A stretch of DNA of 64,000 nucleotides, taken from NCEH01 sp002257205 (GTDB taxonomy: Bacteria; Pseudomonadota; Alphaproteobacteria; Rhizobiales; Xanthobacteraceae). The position numbers and the translations under genes are program-made. Where the stretch lies: NCBI RefSeq assembly GCF_043195105.1, contig NZ_JBAFWO010000001.1; one strand, 5' to 3'. A model generated the notes under the pieces. It ran no database searches, was not told the DNA's origin, and saw only the letters and a list, made by a program, of their open reading frames with translations. Each line of letters opens with the position of its first letter. The first letter of the stretch is position 1. Below, one piece after another: positions 49,285 to 57,856 of this stretch.

Positions 49285-50334
49285 TCAGCGCGCGGGACGG
49301 GGCGGCGGCGGGCCGGCGGAGGCGCGCACCACGAGTTTGGGTTCCAGAACCACCCGTTCCACCGGGCGGGTGGGCGCCGCGATGCGCGCCAGCGCGAGGG
49401 CGGCGGCGGCGCGGCCATATTCGGGAATGCGGGTGTAGACGGTGGTCAGCGCCGGGTGCCAGAGCGCCGCTTCGCCGATGTCGTCATAGCCGACGATGGA
49501 GAAATCCGCCCCCACCTCCAGCCCCGCCGCCTGCACGCCCATGACCGCCCCGAAGGCGCACAGATCATTGAAGCAGACCGCGGCGGTCGGCGGGTTTTCC
49601 AGCGCCAGCAGGCGCGCGACGCCCTCGCGGCCATATTCGCGCAGGCCGGGGCCGGGCGCATGCAGCGCCGGTTCGAACGGCAATCCCGCCTTGGCGAGCC
49701 CGGCCTTGTAGCCCGCGAGCCGCTTGCGGCCGGTGGAGGTTCCCTCCAGCCCGCCGATCATGCCGATGCGGCGATGGCCGAGCGCCACCAGATGGGCAAC
49801 GCCCAGGCTGACGCCGGTGGCATCGTCGGAGCCGGCGAAATCGAAGCCCGATCCTTCCACCTCGCGCGTCACCTGCACCACGGCGATGCCGCTGATGGCC
49901 AGCGCCCGCAGATCGGCGATGGTGGTGTCCAGGGCGGGCGAGATGATGAAGGCGTCGGGCCGGTATTCCGCCAGCGTGCCGAGTGTGCGGGCCTGGCGCA
50001 CCACGTCTTCCTGGCTCACGCCCAACAGAATGGTCTTGCCGGCGCCGCTCAGCGCATCCTCAAGCGCCGCGAGCAGCTCGGTGAAGGAGGGATTGACGAT
50101 ATCGTGCAGGCCCACGCCGATGATGTTGGTGCGGGCGGTGCGCAGGGAGGCGGCGCCGCGATTGGCCACATAGCCGCGCTCGCGCGCCATGTCCTGCACC
50201 CGCTGGCGGGTGGCCTGCGCCACCACCGGGCTGTCGCGCAGCGCAAGCGAGATCGTGGCCGTGGACAGTCCCAGTTCCGAAGCCAGGCGTTGCAGCGTCA
50301 CTCTGCCGAGGCTTACCGTCTCCGTATCGTCCAT
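49285..50334 (-). CDS. LacI-family transcriptional regulator
   Basis: A 349-residue LacI/GalR regulator. The N-terminal helix-turn-helix and hinge are TLQRLASELGLSTATISLAL then RQRVQDMARERGYVANRGAA. A periplasmic-binding-like sensor domain follows with SIVGYDDIGEAALWHPALTT. It is divergent from the dehydrogenase gene at 50442 and probably controls it through the palindrome at 50387. Effector unknown. Confidence 0.9.
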   Translation of the reverse strand: MDDTETVSLGRVTLQRLASELGLSTATISLALRDSPVVAQATRQRVQDMARERGYVANRGAASLRTARTNIIGVGLHDIVNPSFTELLAALEDALSGAGKTILLGVSQEDVVRQARTLGTLAEYRPDAFIISPALDTTIADLRALAISGIAVVQVTREVEGSGFDFAGSDDATGVSLGVAHLVALGHRRIGMIGGLEGTSTGRKRLAGYKAGLAKAGLPFEPALHAPGPGLREYGREGVARLLALENPPTAAVCFNDLCAFGAVMGVQAAGLEVGADFSIVGYDDIGEAALWHPALTTVYTRIPEYGRAAAALALARIAAPTRPVERVVLEPKLVVRASAGPPPPRPAR

Positions 50335-50386
50335 GATCCCTCCGTGCAGCCAAGTCTTAGACGCTTCGCTTGCTCACTTCATCCAT

Positions 50387-50402
50387 GCTAAACGATTTAA
50401 GC
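50387..50402. promoter_or_regulatory. LacI-type operator candidate
   Basis: GCTAAACGATTTAAGC has the LacI/GalR look, with TAAA-CGA-TTTA symmetry. It sits in the 107-base divergent gap between the LacI gene and the dehydrogenase. Confidence 0.55.
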
Positions 50403-50441
50403 CCCGCGACCAAAAGACAAAGTCACTCGGAGGGACTGGAC

Positions 50442-51368
50442 ATGGAAAAAGCGCGCATCGGCTTCATCGGCGTCGGCCTCATGGGCCACGGCATGGCGAA
50501 GAACCTGCTGGAAAAGGGTTTTCCCCTCACCGTCCTCGCCCATCGCAACCGTGCGCCGGTGGAGGATCTCCTGGCGCGCGGCGCCCGGGAGGCCGAAAGC
50601 GCGGCGCAGATGGCCGCCGCCTGCGACATTATCTTCCTTTGCGTCACCGGCGCGCCCCAGGTGGAAGCGGTGGTGCGCGGTCCCGGCGGCATTCTTGAAG
50701 GCGCCCGTCCGGGCCTGCATCTGGTGGATACGTCCACCTCCGAGCCGGCTTTGACCATCGCCCTGCATGCCGAGCTGAAGGAAAAGGGCATCGCCTTGTG
50801 CGATTCCCCGCTCGGCGGCACGCCCACCAATGCGGCCGAGGGCACGCTAATCGCCATCGTCGGCGCCGAGGATGCGGCCTTCGCCGTGGTCAAGCCGGCG
50901 CTGGAGGCGATCGCCGCGCGGATCAATCATGTGGGCGCGCCCGGTGCCGGCCACACCATGAAGCTGCTGAATAATTTCCTGTCGCTGGGCTATGGCGCGC
51001 TCTATGCGGAGGCGCTCGCGCTGGCCGCCAAGGTGGGCGTCTCGCCACAGACCTTCGACAGCGTGCTGCGTGGCTCGCGCATGGATTGCGGCTTCTACCA
51101 GACCTATTTCAAATATGTGCTGGAGCGCGACGAGAACGCCCACAAGTTCACTTTGTCCAATGCCCACAAGGACATGCGCTATGTGAACAATCTCGCCTCC
51201 GCGACCGGGGCGGCGAATTTCATCGGCGCCACCATCAAGAATGTCTATGCCGCCGCCGAGGGGCTCGGCCGGGGCGATTGGAACGTGCTGCAGATTTCCG
51301 ACGTGGTGGCGGAGATGAACGGCGTCTCGCTGGGCGAGATCCCGCAGATGAAGGCGGCGGCGGAATAG
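50442..51368 (+). CDS. beta-hydroxyacid dehydrogenase family oxidoreductase
   Basis: A 308-residue NAD(P)-dependent enzyme related to 3-hydroxyisobutyrate dehydrogenase and tartronate-semialdehyde reductase. The NAD motif is GFIGVGLMGHGMAKNL. The substrate motif is CDSPLGGTPTNAAEGTLIAI, and the catalytic lysine is in GAGHTMKLLNNFLSLGYGA. The second motif differs from the usual DAPVSGG, so the substrate is probably not hydroxyisobutyrate. Divergent from a LacI regulator, which suggests sugar-acid catabolism. Confidence 0.85.
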   Translation: MEKARIGFIGVGLMGHGMAKNLLEKGFPLTVLAHRNRAPVEDLLARGAREAESAAQMAAACDIIFLCVTGAPQVEAVVRGPGGILEGARPGLHLVDTSTSEPALTIALHAELKEKGIALCDSPLGGTPTNAAEGTLIAIVGAEDAAFAVVKPALEAIAARINHVGAPGAGHTMKLLNNFLSLGYGALYAEALALAAKVGVSPQTFDSVLRGSRMDCGFYQTYFKYVLERDENAHKFTLSNAHKDMRYVNNLASATGAANFIGATIKNVYAAAEGLGRGDWNVLQISDVVAEMNGVSLGEIPQMKAAAE

Positions 51369-51374
51369 GGCGTC

Positions 51375-52715
51375 CTATTCCACCTCGCTCTCCACCGGGC
51401 CGCCCTCCATTAGCCGGCGCAAGGTCAGCAGCGCCTCGCGCAGGACGGCGTGTGAGGGCGGCGACAAAGCGAGCCGGACCGCATTCGGGGCATGGCCGGG
51501 GGTAACGGCGAAGGCACTCGATGGCGTGATGGCGATGCCCTGCCGCGCCGCCGCTCCGGCGAACGCCTCCGCGCGCCACGGCTCCGGCAGTTCCAGCCAG
51601 GCATGGTACGCGCGGGGGTCGGCCTTGAGCATCGCCCCGTCGAACACGCTCCGCGCGATGGCTTGGCGCGCCTTCGCATCCGCGCGCTTCGCCGCCACGA
51701 GGCGGGCGACGACGCCCTCGTCCATGATATGCAGCCCCATGGCCAGCGGCAGGCCCATGACCGCCCATGTGCCGGATCGCACCGCCGCCACCAGCCGTTC
51801 GCTCCAGGCCGGTGGCCCGGCGATGAAGCCGAGGGTGAGCCCCGGCGCGACCCGCTTGGAGAGGCTGTCCACCAGCAGCACATGGTCCGGGGCGCGCGCG
51901 CTGAGGGGCGCGTCGTCGCACAGGAAACCGTAGATCACATCTTCCACCGCCATTAGGTTTTCGGCCTTGAGCAGATCGGCGATCTCGTCGCGCCGCGCCG
52001 CATCCATGGAAACGCCGAGCGGATTATGCAGGCTCGGCTGCACATAGATGCCCCGTAACGGCGCCGCGCGATGGGCCCGCAGGATGGCGTCGGGCTTCAA
52101 TCCCTTGTCGTCCATGGCCAGCGGCACCAGGGTGATGCCGAGCCGCGCGGCGATCCATTTTACGGCCGGATAGGTCATGGCCTCGACGCCGATGCGCTCG
52201 CCGGGGGGGGCAAGGGCCGAGAAGGTGGCGGCGATGGCTTGTCGCCCGTTGGTGGTGAATGCGATGCCGGCCGGATCGGGGCGCCAGTTCGGGCCGGCGA
52301 GAAAATCCGCGGTGGCACTGCGCGCGGCCCGCGTGCCGGCGGCGCCGATGGGCCGGAAGGCGGCGGAGAGCGCGCCTTGCCGGGCAAACCCTGCAAGGAT
52401 CTGTTCCAGCTCCGCATCCTGGGTTGGCAGGATGGGAAAATTGAGCTGCAGGTCGACCGGCGCATGCGAGGGCTCGCCCACGCTCGTCGTGCTCCCCTCG
52501 CCGATGGTGCGCACATAGCTGCCGCGCCCCACTTCGCCCGAAATCAGGCCCCGGCGCACCAGCTCGGCATAGACCCGGCTGGCGGTGGAGGGGGCGATGC
52601 CAACGGTATAGGCGAAGTCCCGCTGGGTTGGCAGCCGGCTGCCGGGGGCGAGGCGGCCGGAGGCGATATCGGCGGCGAGCATGTCGGCGAGGGCGCGAAA
52701 ATCGGGCGAGGGCAT
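51375..52715 (-). CDS. MocR-family regulator (GntR HTH plus aminotransferase-like domain)
   Basis: A 446-residue protein. The N-terminal winged helix is LPTQRDFAYTVGIAPSTASR then VYAELVRRGLISGEVGRGSY. The rest is a class I aminotransferase-like domain with YVQPSLHNPLGVSMDAARR and the PLP-lysine motif LVDSLSKRVAPGLTLGFIAG. MocR proteins sense PLP or amino compounds. It is divergent from the DUF1127 gene with an exact palindrome between them. Confidence 0.9.
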   Translation of the reverse strand: MPSPDFRALADMLAADIASGRLAPGSRLPTQRDFAYTVGIAPSTASRVYAELVRRGLISGEVGRGSYVRTIGEGSTTSVGEPSHAPVDLQLNFPILPTQDAELEQILAGFARQGALSAAFRPIGAAGTRAARSATADFLAGPNWRPDPAGIAFTTNGRQAIAATFSALAPPGERIGVEAMTYPAVKWIAARLGITLVPLAMDDKGLKPDAILRAHRAAPLRGIYVQPSLHNPLGVSMDAARRDEIADLLKAENLMAVEDVIYGFLCDDAPLSARAPDHVLLVDSLSKRVAPGLTLGFIAGPPAWSERLVAAVRSGTWAVMGLPLAMGLHIMDEGVVARLVAAKRADAKARQAIARSVFDGAMLKADPRAYHAWLELPEPWRAEAFAGAAARQGIAITPSSAFAVTPGHAPNAVRLALSPPSHAVLREALLTLRRLMEGGPVESEVE

Positions 52716-52727
52716 TTATTGATCCGA

Positions 52728-52747
52728 GTGCAATATAATAATTGCAC
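52728..52747. promoter_or_regulatory. MocR operator candidate
   Basis: GTGCAAT-ATAATA-ATTGCAC, a perfect 7-bp inverted repeat, 13 bases upstream of the MocR start and in front of the divergent DUF1127 gene. A second symmetry, ATGAAT-N7-ATTCAT, is at 52766-52784. Confidence 0.65.
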
Positions 52748-52796
52748 CGATACATCATCGGCGCAATGAATGCGAGCAATTCATGAGGATATTATC

Positions 52797-53147
52797 ATGA
52801 CGCTGCGCACTCGCCAGATTACACCGACCGAGAGCCGGGGACGGCCCTCGCTTCCGATCGCGCTTCCGCTCCGGGGGCCGACCACTCACGCCGCCGCGCG
52901 GGGCCGGCTGGCCCCGGGAGAAGTCCCCTGTGGGCCCCTTGCCGAGGGCTCGGGCGCGGCGATCGCACGGCGCTCCGGCGCACCGCAGGGGAGCCTTGCG
53001 GGCTTGGTGGGGCTGCTGCGCATATGGCTGCGGCGGGCGCGCGAGCGGCGCGAACTGGCGGATCTGGACGCGGACCAGATGCGCGATACCGGCATCAGCC
53101 GGGAGGCGGCGCGCCGCGAGGCGGAAAAGCCGTTCTGGCGGGCGTGA
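52797..53147 (+). CDS. DUF1127 protein with long N-terminal extension
   Basis: A 116-residue protein. The C-terminal 45 residues match DUF1127 (RARERRELADLDADQMRDTG, then ISREAARREAEKPFW). Classical members of about 47 residues bind RNA and affect phosphate and carbon metabolism in alphaproteobacteria. Here about 70 Pro/Gly/Ala-rich residues precede it, so this is the longer type. GAGGAT lies 8 bases upstream of the ATG. Probably repressed or activated by the divergent MocR protein. Confidence 0.8.
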   Translation: MTLRTRQITPTESRGRPSLPIALPLRGPTTHAAARGRLAPGEVPCGPLAEGSGAAIARRSGAPQGSLAGLVGLLRIWLRRARERRELADLDADQMRDTGISREAARREAEKPFWRA

Positions 53148-53159
53148 GCGGGGGCGCGC

Positions 53160-53828
53160 TCAGCGCTTCACGCCGTAGGCGCTCATGAACATGCGCACCG
53201 CGCGGCCGACCACCGCCTCGATCTGGTCGCGCTGGATGGTGGCGGCGGCGCCGAACAGCACTGGGGCGAGGATCGTATCCTTGGACAGCGAGAGGAACTG
53301 GCTCGCCGCCGCCTCGGTATCGTCGATGTCGAGAACCCCTTGCTCGACCTTGGCCTGAAGAAAGGCGGACAGGCGCCGGGTGCCGGAGTTCGGCCCCGCT
53401 TCCAGGAACCGCAACCCGATGGCGGGGAATTTCTCGGCGATGGCGATCACGCTCCGCACTGTGGCGACATGGCAGGGGCGCAGCATGGCTTCGATGAAGG
53501 AGATGCCAAGCTTGGTGAGCGCCGCTTCCACATCCGGCTCATTGGCATCGAGCACGAACAGGCGCTCGGCGGTCTCCGCGCATTCGCAGCTCACGAGGCT
53601 GGCGAACAGATCGACCTTGTCGTGGAAATACACATAGAGGGTGCCTTTGGAGACACCCGCCGCGCGCGCGATCTCGCCCATGCTGGCCGCGTCGAAGCCC
53701 TGGTCCAGAAACACCTGCCGCGCGCCGGCCAGGATCTGCCTGCGCTTTTCCGGGTCCTGGCCCGCCACTGCTTCCCTGGTTTCCACAACCGACAAAATTC
53801 GCTCCCTATGCTGGCGCCCGCGCGCCAA
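53160..53828 (-). CDS. TetR-family regulator
   Basis: A 222-residue TetR regulator. The helix-turn-helix is RQILAGARQVFLDQGFDAAS then MGEIARAAGVSKGTLYVYFH. The C-terminal domain has the TetR_C pattern of AcrR-like proteins (AIAEKFPAIGLRFLEAGPNS). The first 20 residues may be overcalled. Two strong palindromes lie upstream. No efflux operon is next to it in this window, which is unusual for this subgroup. Confidence 0.88.
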   Translation of the reverse strand: MARGRQHRERILSVVETREAVAGQDPEKRRQILAGARQVFLDQGFDAASMGEIARAAGVSKGTLYVYFHDKVDLFASLVSCECAETAERLFVLDANEPDVEAALTKLGISFIEAMLRPCHVATVRSVIAIAEKFPAIGLRFLEAGPNSGTRRLSAFLQAKVEQGVLDIDDTEAAASQFLSLSKDTILAPVLFGAAATIQRDQIEAVVGRAVRMFMSAYGVKR

Positions 53829-53908
53829 TGCGCTGCCATTGCTGCATTACCCTTCGCCGAAAGGGCCGCCGCGTCAATTGTCTGCACGCCGACAATGGTT
53901 AAAAATTG

Positions 53909-53923
53909 ACCGAACCGTTCGGT
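53909..53923. promoter_or_regulatory. TetR operator, copy 1
   Basis: ACCGAACCGTTCGGT, 7-bp arms around one base, preceded by TTG so that TTGACC could be a -35. The copy at 53970 is identical over 18 bases (TTGACCGAACCGTTCGGT). Confidence 0.75.
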
Positions 53924-53969
53924 TCCACTTGCGCCCGTCGGAAAGCTCGGCTAAACAGAAGATGTCTTG

Positions 53970-53984
53970 ACCGAACCGTTCGGT
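53970..53984. promoter_or_regulatory. TetR operator, copy 2
   Basis: Second identical palindrome, 61 bases from the first, in the same orientation. Confidence 0.75.
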
Positions 53985-54171
53985 CACACCCGGAGCCGCA
54001 ACCCGGTGGTGACTGGCGTTGAGGGAGGGGAGCACCGCCCCCGCTCTCCTCCCTCATTCTTCCTTCAGGCCCGTCCCCCTGTTTCGCGCCGTCCGGTTCG
54101 ACAAGCCCGCCCTGGTGCAAGTCGCCCGTGCGTGGTCGCCCGCGCGCATTGTGCGTCGTGATGGCGTGTGC

Positions 54172-55350
54172 TCACTGCGGTGTCGCAAGTGCCCGCAGGT
54201 CGATCGGCGGCGCCACGCTCAGGCGATTGTGGCCCTCGCGCTTGGCCTCATAAAGCGCGCGGTCGGCCGCGTGCAGTAGCATTTCCATGTTGGCGGCCGA
54301 GCCGGCGCGCGTGGAGGCGATGCCGGCGGAGGCGGTGCACAGGCTCTCGCACCCTTCCACCATGCCGGACAGATGGGTGAAGGTGACCATGATGCGCCGC
54401 GCCGCGATGGCCGCCTGATGGCCGTCGGTTTCCGGCAGCAGCACCGCGAATTCCTCGCCACCGATCCGCCCGGCCATATCGCCGGCGCGCAATTGCGTGG
54501 TGGCTGCGCTGGCAAACGCCAGCAGCACCGCATCGCCCACCGGATGGCCATAGGTGTCATTGATGTATTTGAAGCGGTCGAGATCGAACACGATCACAGC
54601 GCTCGGCCGCGCGCGCCGCGCATCGCGCGCCAGGGCCGACACCGCATGGACGAACAAAGCGCGCCGGTTCGGCAGGCCGGTCAGGGCATCCGTGTCGGCC
54701 GTCTGCCGCAGATGCACCGCGATCTTCTCCTTGGTGAGGGTCACCAGGAGAAAGGCGAACAATTGCAGCATCAGCACGTTTTCAAGCGCAATCGGGATGA
54801 ACCACGGATTGGCGAACATGAAGACCGGCCCCTGCGGCTGCGCGAGGGCCAGCGGAATGCGCAGCAGCAGGCCGATGCCGTGCACGATCAGCAGCGCGGC
54901 CAGCAGAATGCGGCTCGGCAGGCCCTTGGCCCGCAGGAATTCGAAGGCCGCGGCGGCGCAATAGCCCGCCAGCAGCACCGAGGCGAGGGTGATGCGGCCG
55001 GTCGTATTGGCGTAGAAATCGGGGAACTGGCAGGCCACCAGCCACATCACCGCCCCGGCCACCGCAACCAGGGGTTCCATTTGACGGCCGTTGAACGCGC
55101 GCGCCGCGGCGTAGATGAGGCCGCCCCCATAGATGACGAGCCCAGTTCCCAGCATCTGCGAGAACAGCGTCGGCAACGCCTCGCGCGCCGCGTTCAGCAA
55201 GATGCCGGTGGTGATGAACGCATAAGCGATACCGCCCCACAGCAGCAGGCGTTCGCTGCGCGCCTGCGACCACGCCCAGATCTGGAGACAGGCGCCGATC
55301 GCAGCCGTCAGCACCAGCAGGGCGAAAAGGGTATGCGGTTCGGACGGCAT
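54172..55350 (-). CDS. membrane diguanylate cyclase (GGDEF)
   Basis: A 392-residue protein. Residues 5-205 hold about six or seven membrane helices (TLFALLVLTAAIGACLQIWA onward), a MASE-like sensor. The GGDEF domain spans 215-375 (DALTGLPNRRALFVHAVSAL, VIVFDLDRFKYINDTYGHPV). Its active site is GGEEF and an intact inhibitory site RAGD lies five residues upstream. It should make cyclic di-GMP and be feedback-inhibited. The nearby exopolysaccharide genes are a plausible output, but that is inference. Confidence 0.92.
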   Translation of the reverse strand: MPSEPHTLFALLVLTAAIGACLQIWAWSQARSERLLLWGGIAYAFITTGILLNAAREALPTLFSQMLGTGLVIYGGGLIYAAARAFNGRQMEPLVAVAGAVMWLVACQFPDFYANTTGRITLASVLLAGYCAAAAFEFLRAKGLPSRILLAALLIVHGIGLLLRIPLALAQPQGPVFMFANPWFIPIALENVLMLQLFAFLLVTLTKEKIAVHLRQTADTDALTGLPNRRALFVHAVSALARDARRARPSAVIVFDLDRFKYINDTYGHPVGDAVLLAFASAATTQLRAGDMAGRIGGEEFAVLLPETDGHQAAIAARRIMVTFTHLSGMVEGCESLCTASAGIASTRAGSAANMEMLLHAADRALYEAKREGHNRLSVAPPIDLRALATPQ

Positions 55351-55462
55351 CTTTATCTTCGTTGCCTGAGGCAGAATGTCTGCGCGCGCTCATCGCGTAT
55401 GGCCTTATAGCACTGCCCAGGGTTGGCGTCGCGCCGTTGCCGATCGGTGCACAAAACCGTGC

Positions 55463-55514
55463 GCGACCCTGGCGCGAGGCTTTGGAGCGAGGCTTTGGAG
55501 CGAGACTCTGGCGC
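55463..55514 (+). repeat. four 13-bp tandem repeats upstream of tenA
   Basis: Units GCGACCCTGGCGC, GAGGCTTTGGAGC (twice, exact) and GAGACTCTGGCGC run without gaps. No thiamine riboswitch core is visible nearby. Confidence 0.65.
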
Positions 55515-55590
55515 CGACGTCGGCGGATCGGCTAATGTGCGTGTCCCTGCCGTCGCGTACGCCTCAGGCGTGCCCTTCCCGGACGCCTCG

Positions 55591-56277
55591 ATGACCCCTC
55601 AGGCCCGCCCAGATACCCCCTTCTCCCGCCAGGCATGGACGGCGAACGCCCCGCTTTACGACGCCATCCGCGCCATGCCGTTCAATGCCGAGCTCGCGGC
55701 GGGAACGCTGGAGGAGGCCCGGTTCAAGCATTATATCGTGCAGGACGCGCATTATCTGATCGGCTTCGGCCGCGCCCTGGCGCTGGCGGCCGCCAAGGCG
55801 CCGAGCCCGGACCGGATCGTGCAGTTCGCCAAGGGGGCGGAGGTCGCGATCATCGTCGAGCGCGAATTGCACGGCTCGTTCTTCCGCGAGTTCGGCATCG
55901 GGCCGTCGGCGTTCGCGCACACGCCATTGTCTCCCGCCTGCCACCATTATGTGTCGTTCCTGCTGGCGACCGCCCATGGCGAACCCTATGAGGTGGTGCT
56001 CGGGGCGCTGCTGCCGTGCTTCTGGATCTATGCCGAGGTGGGACGCGACATTCTCGCCCGCGCAGCACCCGCAAATCCCTATCAGGCCTGGATCGACACC
56101 TATGCCGGCGAGGATTTCCACGACGCCGTGCGGGAGGTGATCGCCGCCACCGACGAAGCCGCCGAGCAGGCTTCCGCCGGCACCCGCGGGCGCATGCACG
56201 ACGCATTCGCCCGCGCGACCCAGCTCGAGTGGATGTTCTGGGATTCCGCCTATCGCCTGGAGGCTTGGCCGGTGTAG
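55591..56277 (+). CDS. tenA: TenA-family aminopyrimidine aminohydrolase (thiaminase II)
   Basis: A 228-residue all-helical enzyme of thiamine salvage. Active-site marks are the catalytic cysteine in LGALLPCFWIYAEVGRD, YIVQDAHYLIGFGRALALAA, and the late Glu in ATQLEWMFWDSAYRLEAWP. It hydrolyses aminomethylpyrimidines to HMP. The ATG at 55591 is chosen by family fit; the open frame runs 56 codons further upstream through repeats. Confidence 0.9.
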   Translation: MTPQARPDTPFSRQAWTANAPLYDAIRAMPFNAELAAGTLEEARFKHYIVQDAHYLIGFGRALALAAAKAPSPDRIVQFAKGAEVAIIVERELHGSFFREFGIGPSAFAHTPLSPACHHYVSFLLATAHGEPYEVVLGALLPCFWIYAEVGRDILARAAPANPYQAWIDTYAGEDFHDAVREVIAATDEAAEQASAGTRGRMHDAFARATQLEWMFWDSAYRLEAWPV

Positions 56278-56463
56278 GCCGACCTCCGCCGACGCGGTAG
56301 GCGAGGGGCGAAGGGGAAAGGCGAGGGGAAGGGCGATGGTGGCCGCGCGCAATTCACGCGCGGCATGGTCTTGCCGCCGTCGCCGGACATGGACACACTC
56401 CGCCGCAAATCACCCCGGAGCCGCGCCGCGAGCGGCTGCACGGGCCGCGCAGATGGAGCCCTC

Positions 56464-56880
56464 ATGACCGCCCAACCCGCTTTCGTCCGCACCATCCTCA
56501 CCCACGGTGCTGTCACCCGCACGTCTGCCGCCCGCACCGCAGGGGCCTGCGTCGTGGCGGCGGGCCTTCTGGCCGTCGTGGCGGTTCCGTTGGTGCCTGC
56601 GCACGCGGAAACCTGCCTGGAGCAGATCGTCGCCCTTCAGAAGCGCGTGGATGCGGTGCAGGGCAAGCCCGCGGCTCCTCGCCCCGAGCCGCAGAGCGTC
56701 GGCGCGCAGCTCGATCAGCAGCCGACCCCAGGTTCGGTCGCCGCCGCGAGCGGCAGCCTGCCGCAGCCGGTCGGTCCCGCCGCCGCGCTCAATGCCGCGG
56801 AGAATTTCCAGGCCGCCGGCAACGAAGCCGCCTGCCTGAAGGCGGTCGGCGAAGCCCGCGATATGCTGGAAGGCCGCTAG
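56464..56880 (+). CDS. small exported protein, unknown function
   Basis: A 138-residue protein. A twin-segment N-terminus has the signal helix AGACVVAAGLLAVVAVPLVP with cleavage likely at AHA-E. The mature part has a short Cys-containing helix (CLEQIVALQKRVDAVQG), a Pro/Gln-rich linker and a second Cys helix (AAENFQAAGNEAACLKAVGE). A disulfide between the helices is possible. Its stop lies in the first palindromic unit of the repeat that follows. Confidence 0.7.
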   Translation: MTAQPAFVRTILTHGAVTRTSAARTAGACVVAAGLLAVVAVPLVPAHAETCLEQIVALQKRVDAVQGKPAAPRPEPQSVGAQLDQQPTPGSVAAASGSLPQPVGPAAALNAAENFQAAGNEAACLKAVGEARDMLEGR

Positions 56881-57018
56881 AGAACGATCCGCCCATATGG
56901 AACCACTTGGTGGTTCCATATGGGCGGTGAATCGCCCTCTAACTTGTTGAATAGAGGCGGATTCACTGCCCATATTGAAACGCCCAAGGCGATTCAATAT
57001 GGGCAGATCCGGCTCTAG
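56877..57018. repeat. pair of palindromic repeat units (REP/RIME-like)
   Basis: Unit 1 (56877-56941) carries an 18-bp perfect stem, CCGCCCATATGGAACCAC (56889-56906) with its inverse at 56910-56927 around TTG. Unit 2 (56952-57018) carries CTGCCCATATTGAA and TTCAATATGGGCAG with an inner CGCC-CAA-GGCG. Both units are bounded by CTAGAG/CTCTA and share GCCCATAT. The outer edges are imperfect inverted repeats of 22 bases (18 match). A third hairpin links the units. The element starts on the stop codon of the preceding gene. Confidence 0.75.
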
Positions 57019-57139
57019 GCTCGGGCGCCGCCGCATGGCGCAACGCGTCCGGTGGCGCCGCGTGCGGGGCGATCGGGATGAACCTCTCTCCACAGGTCGG
57101 CGGTCTTGTCCGCCTTATCCATTTGGCTAAGCTGGCGCC

Positions 57140-57832
57140 ATGATTGATCCCTTCCTCGCCGGACGCCTCACCTTCACGCCCGCCGCTCCCAGCAAGCCGC
57201 CGCTTCCCCCCGGCCGCAATGCATTGGGAATCGCGCCGGAACGTGACGCCGTCCTGTTCGTGCCCGCCGGGCTGGATCCGGCCCGGCCGGTGCCTTTGGT
57301 GGTGCTGTTTCACGGCGGCGGTGGCAGCGCGGAGAAGATCCTTCCGGTGCTGGAAGCCCAGGCGCAGATGCATTCCTTCCTGCTGCTGGCGCCGCAATCG
57401 CAGTTTCCCACCTGGGATATCGTGATCGCCGGAAACGGCCCGGACCGCGAGCGGCTGGACCGGGCGCTGGCCGAGGTGGCGGCGCATTTCACCGTGGACC
57501 GGAGCCATCTGGCATTCGCCGGCTTCTCCGACGGGGGCAGCTATGCCCTGTCGCTGGGCCTGACCAATGGCGACATCGTCAGCCATATCATCGCGTTCTC
57601 GGCCGGTTTCATGTCGGTGCATGTGCAGGAGGGCGCGCCGCGGGTGTTCATCGCGCACGGCCTCCAGGACGAGCAATTACCCATCGCCACCGCCGGGCGC
57701 GCCAATGCCGCCAAGCTCCAGGCGGCCGGCTATGACGTGCAATATGTGGAGTTCAACGGCACCCATTCGGTGCAGCCGCCGATCGTGTTCCTGGCCATGA
57801 ATTTCTTCCTCGGCGCCGGCGTCGCGGGGTAA
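57140..57832 (+). CDS. alpha/beta hydrolase, esterase/PHB-depolymerase-like
   Basis: A 230-residue serine hydrolase. The oxyanion strand is PLVVLFHGGGGSAEKILPVL. The nucleophile elbow is FAGFSDGGSYALSLGL, the acid is in IAHGLQDEQLPIATAG, and the histidine in VEFNGTHSVQPP. No signal peptide, so cytoplasmic. The substrate cannot be named; carboxylesterase or phospholipase-like activity is likely. Confidence 0.82.
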   Translation: MIDPFLAGRLTFTPAAPSKPPLPPGRNALGIAPERDAVLFVPAGLDPARPVPLVVLFHGGGGSAEKILPVLEAQAQMHSFLLLAPQSQFPTWDIVIAGNGPDRERLDRALAEVAAHFTVDRSHLAFAGFSDGGSYALSLGLTNGDIVSHIIAFSAGFMSVHVQEGAPRVFIAHGLQDEQLPIATAGRANAAKLQAAGYDVQYVEFNGTHSVQPPIVFLAMNFFLGAGVAG

Positions 57833-57856
57833 GCCGGCCGGGGAGGCGCTTCGTCC

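Larger units (their letters stand above)
53829..54171. other. 343-base gap holding the TetR operators, no convincing gene
   Basis: The gap contains the two TetR palindromes. Beyond them, toward the GGDEF gene on the other strand, is GC-rich sequence with only short open frames of implausible composition (Arg/Pro-rich). It could be the scar of a lost divergent operon. Confidence 0.5.

Noticed and set aside
53967..54279. Short plus-strand frames downstream of the TetR operators
   Set aside because: No ribosome sites, implausible composition, and overlap with the GGDEF gene on the other strand.
55351..55590. Thiamine (TPP) riboswitch upstream of tenA
   Set aside because: The conserved CTGAGA and related core elements are not present in the leader.
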